Of a DNA stretch of 40,768 bases, positions 13,617-21,595 are shown one piece after another. The stretch comes from an uncultured Ruminococcus sp. (GTDB taxonomy: Bacteria > Bacillota > Clostridia > Oscillospirales > Acutalibacteraceae). Positions within the stretch are counted from its first letter, which is position 1; each line of letters opens with the position of its first letter. The DNA lies in contig CACYIC010000007.1 of the NCBI GenBank assembly GCA_902774325.1, positions 1 to 40,768 on the forward strand, in the 5' to 3' direction. The notes under the pieces are model-generated. The model made no database searches. It had not been told where the DNA came from and saw only the letters and a list, made by a program, of their open reading frames with translations. Made by a program: the position numbers and the translations under genes.

Positions 13617-16251
13617 GTTTTACCAATCCGTATTTGATCTTTATTCTGTCGAGCTTTTCGAGCATCGGTTCGGATAAAAAGAAAAGCACAAAAAGGGTCG
13701 ATAAGGCATGGACGATATCAAGAGGTATCCCCTGGGCAAAATACAGGAAGATCGAAGCCCGGTTCAAAGGAGCGTGAACAAGTATCACTGACGCGAAATT
13801 CATTATTCCCCCATACAGCGCGAGAACGGCGATAAATCCAAACGCGCATATAACAGGGCGTTTTCTCGGAAGAACGCCTCTGCAAAAAAGCGCCCCTGCA
13901 ATAAAGCCGATCGCTCCGGCGGCGAACATCTGCCACGGAGTCCAGGGACCTTGCCCGAAATAAATATTTGAAACGAGCATAGACAGCGCTCCTGTCATGA
14001 ATCCGGTTTCGGCTCCGAAGGAAGCGCCCGCTATGATCACGACCGCGATCAGCGGTTTTATCTGCGGTAGCGCGAAGAAAGCCAGTCTGCCCGCGATCGC
14101 GAGAGAACAGAGCGCCGAGATGATCACCAGCTCCCTCGCCTTTGGCTTCCTGCCCTCAAAGATAAAAAAGAAAGGAAGCATACACTCAAGCATAACAAGC
14201 AGAGAGATGAAGATGTATTTTTGATCCTGAAGGAACGTCGTGCCGACAAAAATCGTGATCGGGACAGCTATCAAAGAAACTGTCGAGGCAATAACGGATC
14301 TTCTCGACGGCTTTTGTTTTGCGGGACGCTTATCGAAGCTGTCGGACGCCTTTACGAGCTTTGAAAAGGCAGCCGCTAACATAATAAGCGGAATGATTAC
14401 AGCCGCGAATTTCCACAAAAAGTACGGTTCGCAGGGAGGCTTGAGCTTTATTATTTCCGTACCCCAAAGCACTCCGAAAATAAGACACGCGCCGCCCGCA
14501 AAGGCAAGCACAGCCCGCCAAACCGAGGAGCTCTTTTTGCCGGACGCTGAGGATGATCGGACGCTTTCCGCGCGGGCAGCGGTATTTTGCGGATCATCAT
14601 TGAGGTCGATCGGTTTTGATTTAGGCTTTTCACCCTTGCAGCAATATATGACTTCGTCGGTCGTCACCGCGCAGTCCATTATATCCTTTGATATCCTTCG
14701 GGGGATCGTGGAATAAAAACAATTCTCCGAGAAGAAGCGGCGCGGCGGATCCTCCGCGGTGATTTCCCCTCTAAACATCATAAGACAGCGATGGGCGTGA
14801 GCCGCGACATATTCCAAATCATGGCTGACGGTTATTACCGTGACGCCGTCTTTGATAAGCGCTTCAATGACAGAAGCCAAAAGAGCCTTGTGATTTGCGT
14901 CCAAGCCCTTTGTCGGCTCGTCCAGAAGCAGGATATCGGGCTTTTGCAATAGGAGCTTCGCTAAAGCCGTCAACTGCTGTTCGCCTCCCGACAAATCAAA
15001 CGGGTGCCTGTTCATCAGCTTTTCTATTTTGCAAATACAGCTTATTTTTCTGATTTTCGCCTGCTTTTCTTCCTGCGACAGAGCGGAAGCTGTCAGCGCG
15101 TCCGAAAGCGTGCTGTGAACGGTTTTTCCGCTGAAAAGCAGAGTCGGATCCTGAGGCAGAAAAAGGATGCGACTCTCTCCCGCCTCGATTTTACCCTTGT
15201 AAGGCTTCTTCATACCGCAGATAATTGAGAGGAGCGTTGTTTTGCCCGCTCCGTTTCCTCCGATCAGCGCGATATGCTCGCCTTTTTCAACGCTGAGCTC
15301 CAGACCTGAAATAACGTCCTCGCTGTCCCTGCTGTAACGAAACCAAATGTTTTTGAGCTCTAAAGCCTTGCCTTCATATTTTCGTTTTTCTTCCGGGTAA
15401 AGAGGAAAAGGCTTTCGTTTGGAAAAGAAGTCTTTCAAAAAGCTTCTTCCCTGAGCAGCCGTCAGAGGACAGGGACTTCCGCCTTCATCAACGCTGTTCC
15501 AGATCCGCATGAAAGACGGCATCTCCGCAAACACCCGACTGCCGTCGGCTTTTAACTTTTCGGCAATATTCTCCGTGGCTTCATCAGCCGTCAGCCTGCC
15601 GTTTTCCAGCACAAAAACCCTGCTTGCTATCGGAAGGATCTCCTCAAGTCTGTGCTCGGCTATTATTACCGTGACGCCAAGCTCAAGATTGATTTTTTGG
15701 ACAAGAGAAAGAAAGCTGCCTGCCGCTATCGGATCGAGCTGCGAGGTCGGTTCGTCCAGCAGCAGCACCTCTGGTTCCATGATCATGACCGACGCAAGAT
15801 TGAGGATCTGCTTTTGTCCTCCCGAAAGCTCCTCAACGCTCCGGTCAAAATAGTCCTCTATTCCGAAAAAAGCCGCTGTTTCGGATACCCGTCTGCGGAT
15901 CATCTGATTATCGCAGCCGAGATTTTCAAGCCCAAAGGCGAGCTCATGCCATACCTTATCGGTGACCAATTGTCTCTCAACCGACTGACTGACGAATCCT
16001 ATCCTTCGGCTTTGTTCTCTCTGCGGCAAGCTGTAAATATCCTGTCCGTCCAGGAGGACGCTTCCCTCTCTTTCTCCGTGAGGAGCCGAGGATGGTTTTA
16101 AAAGCTTGAGCAAGGTGCTTTTTCCGCTGCCGGAAAAGCCGCAGAGCACGACTAATTCTCCCTGTTCAACGGAAAAAGAAATATCCGAGAGCACCGCGGA
16201 TTCGGCTTGAGGATAAGAAAAGCTCAGACCGCTAAGCGCGATTTTTTCCAT
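13594..16251 (-). CDS. ECF transporter ATPase A1-A2 tandem fused to an S-like membrane domain
   Basis: This 885-aa protein joins three ECF subunits normally made separately. ABC domain 1: Walker A GFSGSGKST (38-46), LSGGQ (142-146), LLLDEPTS (163-170). ABC domain 2: GGNGAGKTT (331-339), LSGGEQ (420-425), LLLDEPTKGLD (441-451). After a polar linker (about 540-587) come two spans and then a membrane region (about 665-870) with an S-component-like core: ARELVIISALCSLAIAGRLA, IKPLIAVVIIAGASFGAETG and GPWTPWQMFAAGAIGF. It should power vitamin uptake with the T subunit encoded just upstream (28-nt overlap). The cobalamin riboswitch at the operon head makes B12 the likely substrate. It is the last gene of the operon. 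Confidence 0.9.
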   Translation of the reverse strand: MEKIALSGLSFSYPQAESAVLSDISFSVEQGELVVLCGFSGSGKSTLLKLLKPSSAPHGEREGSVLLDGQDIYSLPQREQSRRIGFVSQSVERQLVTDKVWHELAFGLENLGCDNQMIRRRVSETAAFFGIEDYFDRSVEELSGGQKQILNLASVMIMEPEVLLLDEPTSQLDPIAAGSFLSLVQKINLELGVTVIIAEHRLEEILPIASRVFVLENGRLTADEATENIAEKLKADGSRVFAEMPSFMRIWNSVDEGGSPCPLTAAQGRSFLKDFFSKRKPFPLYPEEKRKYEGKALELKNIWFRYSRDSEDVISGLELSVEKGEHIALIGGNGAGKTTLLSIICGMKKPYKGKIEAGESRILFLPQDPTLLFSGKTVHSTLSDALTASALSQEEKQAKIRKISCICKIEKLMNRHPFDLSGGEQQLTALAKLLLQKPDILLLDEPTKGLDANHKALLASVIEALIKDGVTVITVSHDLEYVAAHAHRCLMMFRGEITAEDPPRRFFSENCFYSTIPRRISKDIMDCAVTTDEVIYCCKGEKPKSKPIDLNDDPQNTAARAESVRSSSASGKKSSSVWRAVLAFAGGACLIFGVLWGTEIIKLKPPCEPYFLWKFAAVIIPLIMLAAAFSKLVKASDSFDKRPAKQKPSRRSVIASTVSLIAVPITIFVGTTFLQDQKYIFISLLVMLECMLPFFFIFEGRKPKARELVIISALCSLAIAGRLAFFALPQIKPLIAVVIIAGASFGAETGFMTGALSMLVSNIYFGQGPWTPWQMFAAGAIGFIAGALFCRGVLPRKRPVICAFGFIAVLALYGGIMNFASVILVHAPLNRASIFLYFAQGIPLDIVHALSTLFVLFFLSEPMLEKLDRIKIKYGLVKQKPTSQN

Positions 16252-17108
16252 ATAAGTCCCTCCTCGGCACTGTAAGCCAACGGCAGCAGCACCAGAATCA
16301 AGGTCAAAACATATAAAGCGAGTGAAAAAGGCGACAGCAGCTCGCCCTTGACTGACGGAAAGTAGCGGAAGTGGCAGAGCCTTGTGATCCTGAGTACGAC
16401 TACCGCCGAGGATAATGAGATTATCAGGCTCATCAACACAAAATCGGCTGCGCGGAAGCGATATTTTGCGTAAGCCGTTCTTCCCTTTAAGCCGTAGCCT
16501 CTGCCCTTCATTGAATCCGCTGTTTCAATTGAGCCTTCAAGAAATCGGGAAATCACCATCGAAAAGCATTTTACAGACGACGTCGCTTTTGATATCACCC
16601 CTGCCTCTTTGCTCTCTCCTATTCCGTTTACCGCTCTCGCTTCTCTGTATTTAGCAGAAAAGCGCGGGATAAAGCGCAGCGTCATGCTGATTATCAGGCT
16701 GAGCGACGGCGAAATACGCCCGAAAAGATAGATGAGCTTATCGGAGGTCATGATTTCATTCAAAAAAGAGAACCACAGCATGACAGTACTTATCATAAAC
16801 CCCGAGGCGACGCCGTAAAGAAGCGCTTCAAGGGTGACGGGATTGCCCCACGGAAGATAAAACATAAAGGTCATTCCCTCATGGTTTATCAGCGGATTGA
16901 TAACGGCTATCAACGCGGTCATCGGAAGCGAAAACCTGAACAGAAACGCAATAGTTTTCTTTTTATTATAGAACAAGCAGTTTGCCGCAGCGCCCGCGTA
17001 AGCCAGAATTATAAAAACAGGCTGATTGATCGTCATAGACAGGGCGATGACGGCAAAGAAGAATAAAAATTCGGTTAATGGGTTTAGCTTATAAAACGCG
17101 TCCTTCAT
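16224..17108 (-). CDS. ecfT: ECF transporter transmembrane (T) component
   Basis: The 294-aa membrane protein begins MKDAFYKLNPLTEFLFFFAV, the usual EcfT opening (HP.TKL analogue). It has about five or six spans and cytoplasmic coupling helices containing RFIPRFSAKYREARAVNG and the Ala-Arg-Gly-like motif SMKGRGYGLKGR, through which T components grip the two ATPases. It lies 10 nt below the membrane-anchored DUF4430 gene and overlaps the ATPase/S fusion gene, so all are co-expressed. Its position in a riboswitch-controlled operon suggests a dedicated rather than a shared T unit. Confidence 0.9.
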   Translation of the reverse strand: MKDAFYKLNPLTEFLFFFAVIALSMTINQPVFIILAYAGAAANCLFYNKKKTIAFLFRFSLPMTALIAVINPLINHEGMTFMFYLPWGNPVTLEALLYGVASGFMISTVMLWFSFLNEIMTSDKLIYLFGRISPSLSLIISMTLRFIPRFSAKYREARAVNGIGESKEAGVISKATSSVKCFSMVISRFLEGSIETADSMKGRGYGLKGRTAYAKYRFRAADFVLMSLIISLSSAVVVLRITRLCHFRYFPSVKGELLSPFSLALYVLTLILVLLPLAYSAEEGLIWKKSRLAV

Positions 17109-17118
17109 TTTCCACCTG

Positions 17119-17916
17119 CTATGATACGAAGCCCGTATCGCCCATCACGCACGAATACCGGAAGCTGACGTTATCTCCGTCCTTCGGAAACGCTTTTGAT
17201 ACGCCGTAATTCATGAATTCGTCATTAATAAAATATGTCCAGCCCGAGTTAGGACCGCAGTCGAACTCGTAGAGATTGTTTATCCCGCTTATATATGCCG
17301 ACTGATATATCGGCGTCCACTCGGATTCGAGGTGTATTCCGTTATCCCTGCATACCCGCTGAAGAATATCAAAGACCGATTCTCCGTTATCAAAGGAAAC
17401 GGCGGTCGTAGGATATATCAGACCGTCGGCGGGAACAAGCTCACGCTTATCCTCGTCAAGCTCGTCCAAATGATTCAGCACCGTCGAGCAGGAGATCGAA
17501 AAATAACAAACAGCCTTTTTGGGTGATGTTTTCTCTTCTCTTTTCTCGGTAGTCTTGGGCTGAGTCGATGGCTTAGGTTCGGTTTTCTTCTCCGTAGCCG
17601 TGGTGCTTTGTGCTGAGTATGAAGGCTGAACGGCGGAGGATGCTTCCGCCCTGCTTTCCGATACCGTTTTGGTTTGCGGAACGGTTGTCGCGGCCGGCTC
17701 GGAGACTTTAGCCGCCGCAGTGCCTAAGGTGCTTTCGATCGTCGTTTGGCTTTGAACGGCAGAGGTCAAAACAGAGACAGTTGATTCAACCACGGCTTGC
17801 TTGTTGTTATTTATCGAACCGCCGCTGATAAAAGCGATCACCAAAGCGGCGGCGACGGCAAGCGAGGCGATAATTATCCATTTGTATTTTTTTATAAACG
17901 AGAATAAATCTTTCAT
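17119..17916 (-). CDS. membrane-anchored DUF4430 (transcobalamin C-terminal-like) protein
   Basis: From the ATG at 17916, which overlaps the upstream TGA in TGATG, it encodes 265 aa. Residues 13-31 are a signal anchor, 40-132 a Ser/Thr/Ala/Lys-rich stalk, and 135-258 a DUF4430 domain (SFDNGESVFDILQRVCRDNG, YISGINNLYEFDCGPNSGWT, YFINDEF). DUF4430 is the beta domain that closes over B12 in mammalian transcobalamin and intrinsic factor. Four cysteines (137, 143, 189, 220) and a fifth at 256 fall in or next to it. Tethered beside the ECF transporter, it probably receives or presents cobalamin; this role is inferred from domain and operon. Confidence 0.85.
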   Translation of the reverse strand: MKDLFSFIKKYKWIIIASLAVAAALVIAFISGGSINNNKQAVVESTVSVLTSAVQSQTTIESTLGTAAAKVSEPAATTVPQTKTVSESRAEASSAVQPSYSAQSTTATEKKTEPKPSTQPKTTEKREEKTSPKKAVCYFSISCSTVLNHLDELDEDKRELVPADGLIYPTTAVSFDNGESVFDILQRVCRDNGIHLESEWTPIYQSAYISGINNLYEFDCGPNSGWTYFINDEFMNYGVSKAFPKDGDNVSFRYSCVMGDTGFVS

Positions 17917-19079
17917 CAATAGCCCTCATAACCGGCTGCTTTTTTCTGGGTATCTGTAGCGTCGTTTATATCTATTTTACCGCTGCGGTTGACGTCCGCG
18001 ATCTTCGTTGCTCTCAGGTTCAACTCAACCAGTCTCGCGACCTGCTTTTGTATCAGGGTCGCGTCGTTGATATTTACTCTTCCGTCAAAATTAACATCAT
18101 AAGGCAGCAGCAGGTCGCACATATCATAAAGAGAGGTCTTACCCGACGTCAGCCTTTGATACGATACCAGAGCATAATAACCCTGCTCGGTCGCCATTTG
18201 GTTAAAGCCCTCGCCCTTGAGATGCTCAAAGCCGTTTTCCGTGGAAAATGACATCAAACCGTCTATCGGGGAATTGCCTTTTTTCAGAAATCTTTCGTCG
18301 CTTTCGCAGTTTACGCCGATCGAGCCCAGAGCGACTATCACCTGAGCGCAGCTCTCGGGAGTATCCTCTCCGTAGGTGTTGAAGCTTCCGTTTTCAAGCT
18401 GCTTTTCGGAAAGAACAGCAAGCGCCTTTTCGATTGCCTGCCTGACCTCCGGCTTAGATGTATACGGCGCGAGAGCCTGAACAGCCATAGCCGTCATATC
18501 GGGGTCGGCTCCGACTCCGTTTATATCCCAGCCGCCGCCCTCGGATTGAGCGTCAAGGATATCGCCGATCAGCAGATCTCTTGTAGTGAGCTCTTTTGCC
18601 TTTGGGTTTGAGGGGATCTCATATTGAAGCGAATCAAGAGCGATTAGGCTCCAGACCGAGCCGTTAAAGCCCTGCTTTCTCACAAAGCTCAGGTCCGCGA
18701 TAGGCTCAAGAAGATTCCGTCCAGCGACAATTTCGGGATTTTTGCCGATCGCCGTGAGCGCAAGCGCGACCCTGACGTTCTCTGTTACCTTGCTGCGGTG
18801 AAGATACGCCGAGTTTTTGCCTTTTACATATTTCTCGACATCTTTATAATAAGCTTCTGCTGTTTTTTCATCCAGGCAGCCGCCGCGGGCAAGCCCCATT
18901 ATCAGCCAATCGCCCCCGACAGCTCCGACTCCGGGAGAGGGACAGCTTTTTAAATACGCCGTGATTTCTTCGTATTTTGAGTTTATCTCCCGCCCGTTTG
19001 CCGCCTCGGCGGTGAATCCCGTAAAAAGGATCACCGCCGAGGTTATAATTGCGAGAGCGCTAATAAACAGCCTTTTCAT
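17916..19079 (-). CDS. secreted alpha/alpha-toroid (prenyltransferase-like) protein with C-terminal dockerin
   Basis: The ATG at 19079 follows the upstream TGA by 1 nt (TGATATG), suggesting coupled translation; an upstream TTG is a poorer start. Of 387 aa, 1-26 are a signal peptide. About 35-315 are helical repeats of the squalene-cyclase/prenyltransferase toroid type: GGDWLIMGLARGG, NGSVWSLIALDSL, GGGWDINGVGADPDMTAMAV, GSFNTYGEDTPESCAQVIVA, EQGYYALVSYQRL. Residues 327-385 form a type I dockerin with two calcium loops (DVNFDGRVNINDA, DVNRSGKIDINDA). The DxDD motif of squalene-hopene cyclases is absent. The same toroid fold makes up the N-terminal domain of transcobalamin, so a cobalamin-binding role fits the riboswitch and neighbours. 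Confidence 0.85.
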   Translation of the reverse strand: MKRLFISALAIITSAVILFTGFTAEAANGREINSKYEEITAYLKSCPSPGVGAVGGDWLIMGLARGGCLDEKTAEAYYKDVEKYVKGKNSAYLHRSKVTENVRVALALTAIGKNPEIVAGRNLLEPIADLSFVRKQGFNGSVWSLIALDSLQYEIPSNPKAKELTTRDLLIGDILDAQSEGGGWDINGVGADPDMTAMAVQALAPYTSKPEVRQAIEKALAVLSEKQLENGSFNTYGEDTPESCAQVIVALGSIGVNCESDERFLKKGNSPIDGLMSFSTENGFEHLKGEGFNQMATEQGYYALVSYQRLTSGKTSLYDMCDLLLPYDVNFDGRVNINDATLIQKQVARLVELNLRATKIADVNRSGKIDINDATDTQKKAAGYEGY

Positions 19080-19080
19080 A

Positions 19081-20082
19081 TCAGGAAACAAGACCGACCG
19101 CCATCATCTGGATAATTGTCGCGTCGGAGATGTCGACCTTATTATTTCCGTCAACATCCGCGAGCTTGTCCTGAAGGGCGTTGAACGCGATGAGCTTCGC
19201 GCTCTTCATCTGGGTGAGGGTCGCGTCCGTGATATCTACCTTGCCGTCGAGATTTACGTCGCCTTTTTTGTAATCAGCCTCGTTATAGGTTACGGAAAGA
19301 GTATAAACGCTTTCCGCTACGCCCTCGGGAGAACCGGGCCACGCGCTGTTTCCTACGCCTACATAAATAACGTCTCCGGGAATGACCGGGATATCATCCG
19401 TTGTTCTGAAATACTCCTCGCTTTTCGGAGCGTATTCGTTTTTATATATCCTGACTTGGTTTGCCTTGTTTTGCGCGGTCGCGCTGATCCTTACGCTCTT
19501 TGAGCCTTCATTGAGCGTGAGGTCGTAGGAAGCCGTATCATCAGCTGTTGAGGAAGCAGCCTCGGATAAGACCGCTCCTTCCGCCTCAAGCGATTTCAAA
19601 GCCGTCGTATCATTCGGCCAGGGCGCTCCCAAATCAGCTCCAGCGTCGAGCGAATAATTCATTGACAGAACATCGCCGTTTTTCACCTCGATATAAGGCA
19701 GCGCGTTGTTGATCGACCAATCGTTTTTCAGGCACATCCAGCCTGCCCACGCGGCTCCGTCGCCTTCGCTTATGCCGTTGATACCGGCGATATAATAGTC
19801 GCCTGTCCATGCGCTGGTCTGTAAATCGAAGGGAGTTTCGGTTGCCGAAAGAGCGGCTTTCACAGCGTCAAGAGCGTTCGCTCCGAGCTCGACCTCAACA
19901 ACCTCGTCAAAAAGGACTCCTGTCCAGGGCGCGCCGTTTTCAGCCTTATAGGTGTTATTGACGACCTGAACGCGAACGAGCTTTCCGTCTTGAGCCTGAG
20001 CGCTGAGACCGAAAAGACAGAGCGATGCGAGCATTATAAATGCAAGCGTAAAGGATGTAAATTTTTTTGCGGTTTTTTTCAT
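19081..20082 (-). CDS. secreted DUF4430 (transcobalamin C-terminal-like) protein with C-terminal dockerin
   Basis: First gene of the operon, 333 aa, AGGAGG upstream. Residues 1-30 are a signal peptide ending AQA. About 36-145 are DUF4430: VEVELGANALDAVKAALSAT, DYYIAGINGISEGDGAAWAG, WMCLKNDWSINNALPYIEVK, NGDVLSMNYSL. About 185-268 are a beta-rich region (YDLTLNEGSKSVRISATAQN…VYTLSVTYNEA) resembling cadherin-like sandwiches. Residues 274-332 are a type I dockerin (GDVNLDGKVDITDATLTQMK; DVDGNNKVDISDATIIQMMA). Expression is controlled by the upstream cobalamin riboswitch and attenuator. The likely role is extracellular B12 capture, docked on a cohesin-bearing surface scaffold. Confidence 0.87.
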   Translation of the reverse strand: MKKTAKKFTSFTLAFIMLASLCLFGLSAQAQDGKLVRVQVVNNTYKAENGAPWTGVLFDEVVEVELGANALDAVKAALSATETPFDLQTSAWTGDYYIAGINGISEGDGAAWAGWMCLKNDWSINNALPYIEVKNGDVLSMNYSLDAGADLGAPWPNDTTALKSLEAEGAVLSEAASSTADDTASYDLTLNEGSKSVRISATAQNKANQVRIYKNEYAPKSEEYFRTTDDIPVIPGDVIYVGVGNSAWPGSPEGVAESVYTLSVTYNEADYKKGDVNLDGKVDITDATLTQMKSAKLIAFNALQDKLADVDGNNKVDISDATIIQMMAVGLVS

Positions 20083-20097
20083 GATTTGTTCCTCCTG

Positions 20098-20130
20098 AAA
20101 ATAAAAAATGCTTTTCTATAAAGAAAAGCA
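20098..20130 (-). terminator. attenuator terminator of the cobalamin riboswitch
   Basis: On the minus strand TGCTTTTC (20130-20123), a 6-nt loop, GAAAAGCA (20116-20109), then TTTTTTATTTT, ending just before the AGGAGG of the first gene. A second stem-loop (20138-20171, CCGCATT with AATGCGG) lies between the aptamer and this terminator and may be part of the switch. Confidence 0.8.
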
Positions 20131-20186
20131 CAACACAACTCGCCGCATTCTTTTCGAAAAAAATGCGGAGTGATTGGCTGCGCTTC

Positions 20187-20323
20187 TTCTTGTCCAAGAA
20201 TGCAAAACCAAGGCAAAGCGGCAGCGATCTGACTTATGGATGAACCAAATACAGTAATGACAGTTGCTACGGATTCTCACCGTATTCTCTATTACATTCC
20301 GAAACCGGAAAAACGCAATGCCT
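20187..20323 (-). promoter_or_regulatory. cobalamin riboswitch (compact)
   Basis: Reading the minus strand: AGGCATTGCG (20323-20314) pairs imperfectly with CGCTTTGCCT (20220-20211) as P1. The core has CGGTGAGAATCCG (20282-20270, P5/L5), AGCAACTGT (20268-20260) and the B12 box AAGTCAGATCGCTGCC (20235-20220), matching the known consensus. Downstream, TTCTTGGACAAGAA (20200-20187) is a hairpin whose GGA can pair with the UCC of L5, the regulatory kissing loop. The short core suggests the compact class II type. Bound B12 is expected to favour termination at 20098-20130. Confidence 0.9.
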
Positions 20324-20333
20324 GAAAATATTC

Positions 20334-20372
20334 AAGGTAACGCCGCACGATCCGCGGCGAACGCCTTGTTTT
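20334..20372. repeat. dispersed palindromic repeat, copy 1
   Basis: CAAGG…CGCCGC (20334-20347) and GCGGCG…CCTTG (20355-20369) form a stem. The copy matches the sequence starting at 40717 at about 25 of 33 positions, with a shared GTTTT after it. It lies directly 5' of the riboswitch on the minus strand. Confidence 0.55.
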
Positions 20373-20505
20373 TTTATATGATAGGATATTAAAACGTTCC
20401 GTTTAATGGCAAATAATACAGAAAGCAATAAGTCGGCGACAGAACGATTTTTCACCCTCCGCAGCGGAAATCTGTTTTTTCGGTGAGTTTTCCAAAGGCA
20501 GAGAG

Positions 20506-20529
20506 AGCGCCCGCCGGCGCTTTTTTATT
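20506..20529. terminator. terminator-like hairpin beside the EamA gene
   Basis: AGCGCC, CGCC, GGCGCT (20506-20521), then TTTTTATTT on the plus strand and AAAAAAT-type sequence on the minus side. It directly follows the stop of the EamA gene (minus strand). The region 20373-20505 otherwise shows only weak promoter-like sequence for the B12 operon. Confidence 0.55.
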
Positions 20530-21484
20530 TGTTTATCTTTTTTGCTTTGAGCCAATTCTCGATAGGCAGCTGAACAAATATTATCGCCGCGAACATGATT
20601 GCGCAGCCCAGGATCTGAACGCCCGTCAGGCTTTGATCGGTCGATAAAAAGCCCAGATTGTAAGCGATAACGCTTGCGACAGCGGATATGACCGATTCGA
20701 GGCTCATTATCATAGCCGCGATCGTCGGATTGAAATTTCGCTGACCGATTATTTGCAAGGTATAAGCCACTCCGCTCGACATGATTCCGGTATACAGAAT
20801 GGGTATCAAGCCGTTTTGAAGCTGGTCAATAGTGGGTCGCTCGATTATCAGCGCTATTATCCCGCAGGTTACCGCGCCGACCGAAAACTGTATGCACGAA
20901 AGGATCACGCCGTCGGTCTTTGGAGAGAAATGATCAATAAACAGGATTTGCACCGAAAAGAAGATCGCGCAGATAAATACCAGAAAATCGCCGAAAGATA
21001 CGGAAAAGCCCTCGGTCACGCAGAGCAGATACATTCCGACGACCGCAGCGGCAGCGCCGACCCATACCGTCCACGAGCATTTCTTTTTGAGGAACAGTCC
21101 GAATATCGGAGTCAGGATGATATAAAGCGTGGTGATAAAGCCCGCCTTGCCGACTGAGGTGTATTTTACTCCGTACTGCTGGAACATACTCGCCGTTGCG
21201 AGAGCCAGACCGCAGAGAATACCGCCGGTGATCGTTGTTTTCCATGAGATTTTCTGTTTTTCGGCGTTTGGGTCGCTCGAAAGAAAGCCCGGTTTTTTGA
21301 TTTTTTTCAGCACAAGGGGCAAAAGCACGAGGCATCCGAGAAGATTTCTTGAGGCGTTGAAGGTAAAGGGCTGCATATAATCGTTGCCCATGGATTGAAA
21401 GACAAAGGCTATTCCCCAAATAAACGCCGTAAGAAACAAATAAAAGCTGTTCCTCAGATTTCCCGCCTTCGACAAAAACACCAT
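20525..21484 (-). CDS. EamA/DMT-family transporter
   Basis: A hydrophobic protein of about 319 aa with ten predicted spans in two EamA repeats. Repeat 1 starts NSFYLFLTAFIWGIAFVFQS and contains the conserved FTFNASRNLLGC helix. Repeat 2 includes FFSVQILFIDHF, SCIQFSVGAVTCGI, YTGIMSSGVAYTLQIIGQR and SLESVISAVASVIAYNLGF, characteristic of drug/metabolite exporters. The substrate is unknown. The promoter predicts a start near 21504, so I prefer the ATG at 21484; a TTG at 21502 would be almost leaderless. It is divergent from feoAB and separated from the B12 operon by a hairpin, so it is probably not part of either. Confidence 0.85.
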   Translation of the reverse strand: MVFLSKAGNLRNSFYLFLTAFIWGIAFVFQSMGNDYMQPFTFNASRNLLGCLVLLPLVLKKIKKPGFLSSDPNAEKQKISWKTTITGGILCGLALATASMFQQYGVKYTSVGKAGFITTLYIILTPIFGLFLKKKCSWTVWVGAAAAVVGMYLLCVTEGFSVSFGDFLVFICAIFFSVQILFIDHFSPKTDGVILSCIQFSVGAVTCGIIALIIERPTIDQLQNGLIPILYTGIMSSGVAYTLQIIGQRNFNPTIAAMIMSLESVISAVASVIAYNLGFLSTDQSLTGVQILGCAIMFAAIIFVQLPIENWLKAKKINK

Positions 21485-21510
21485 TCCCTTATCATAAATC
21501 AACAGATAAG

Positions 21511-21539
21511 ATTATAACACGGTATTGAAATAAAATCAA
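21511..21539 (-). promoter_or_regulatory. promoter of the EamA gene
   Basis: Minus-strand TTGATT (21539-21534), 17-bp spacer, TATAAT (21516-21511). Confidence 0.7.
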
Positions 21540-21595
21540 TGATTAATTCACAAGAATGGGATCATAGAATAAGATGATACAGCAAGGTGATAGAA

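Noticed and set aside
17916-19079. Toroid protein as a true prenyltransferase or squalene cyclase
   Set aside because: It has a signal peptide and dockerin, lacks the DxDD motif, and sits in a B12-regulated transport operon; only the fold is shared.
20334-20369. GC-rich stem as part of the cobalamin aptamer
   Set aside because: P1 can be closed downstream of it (20323/20211), and a similar sequence occurs at 40717 with no riboswitch, so it is a repeat.
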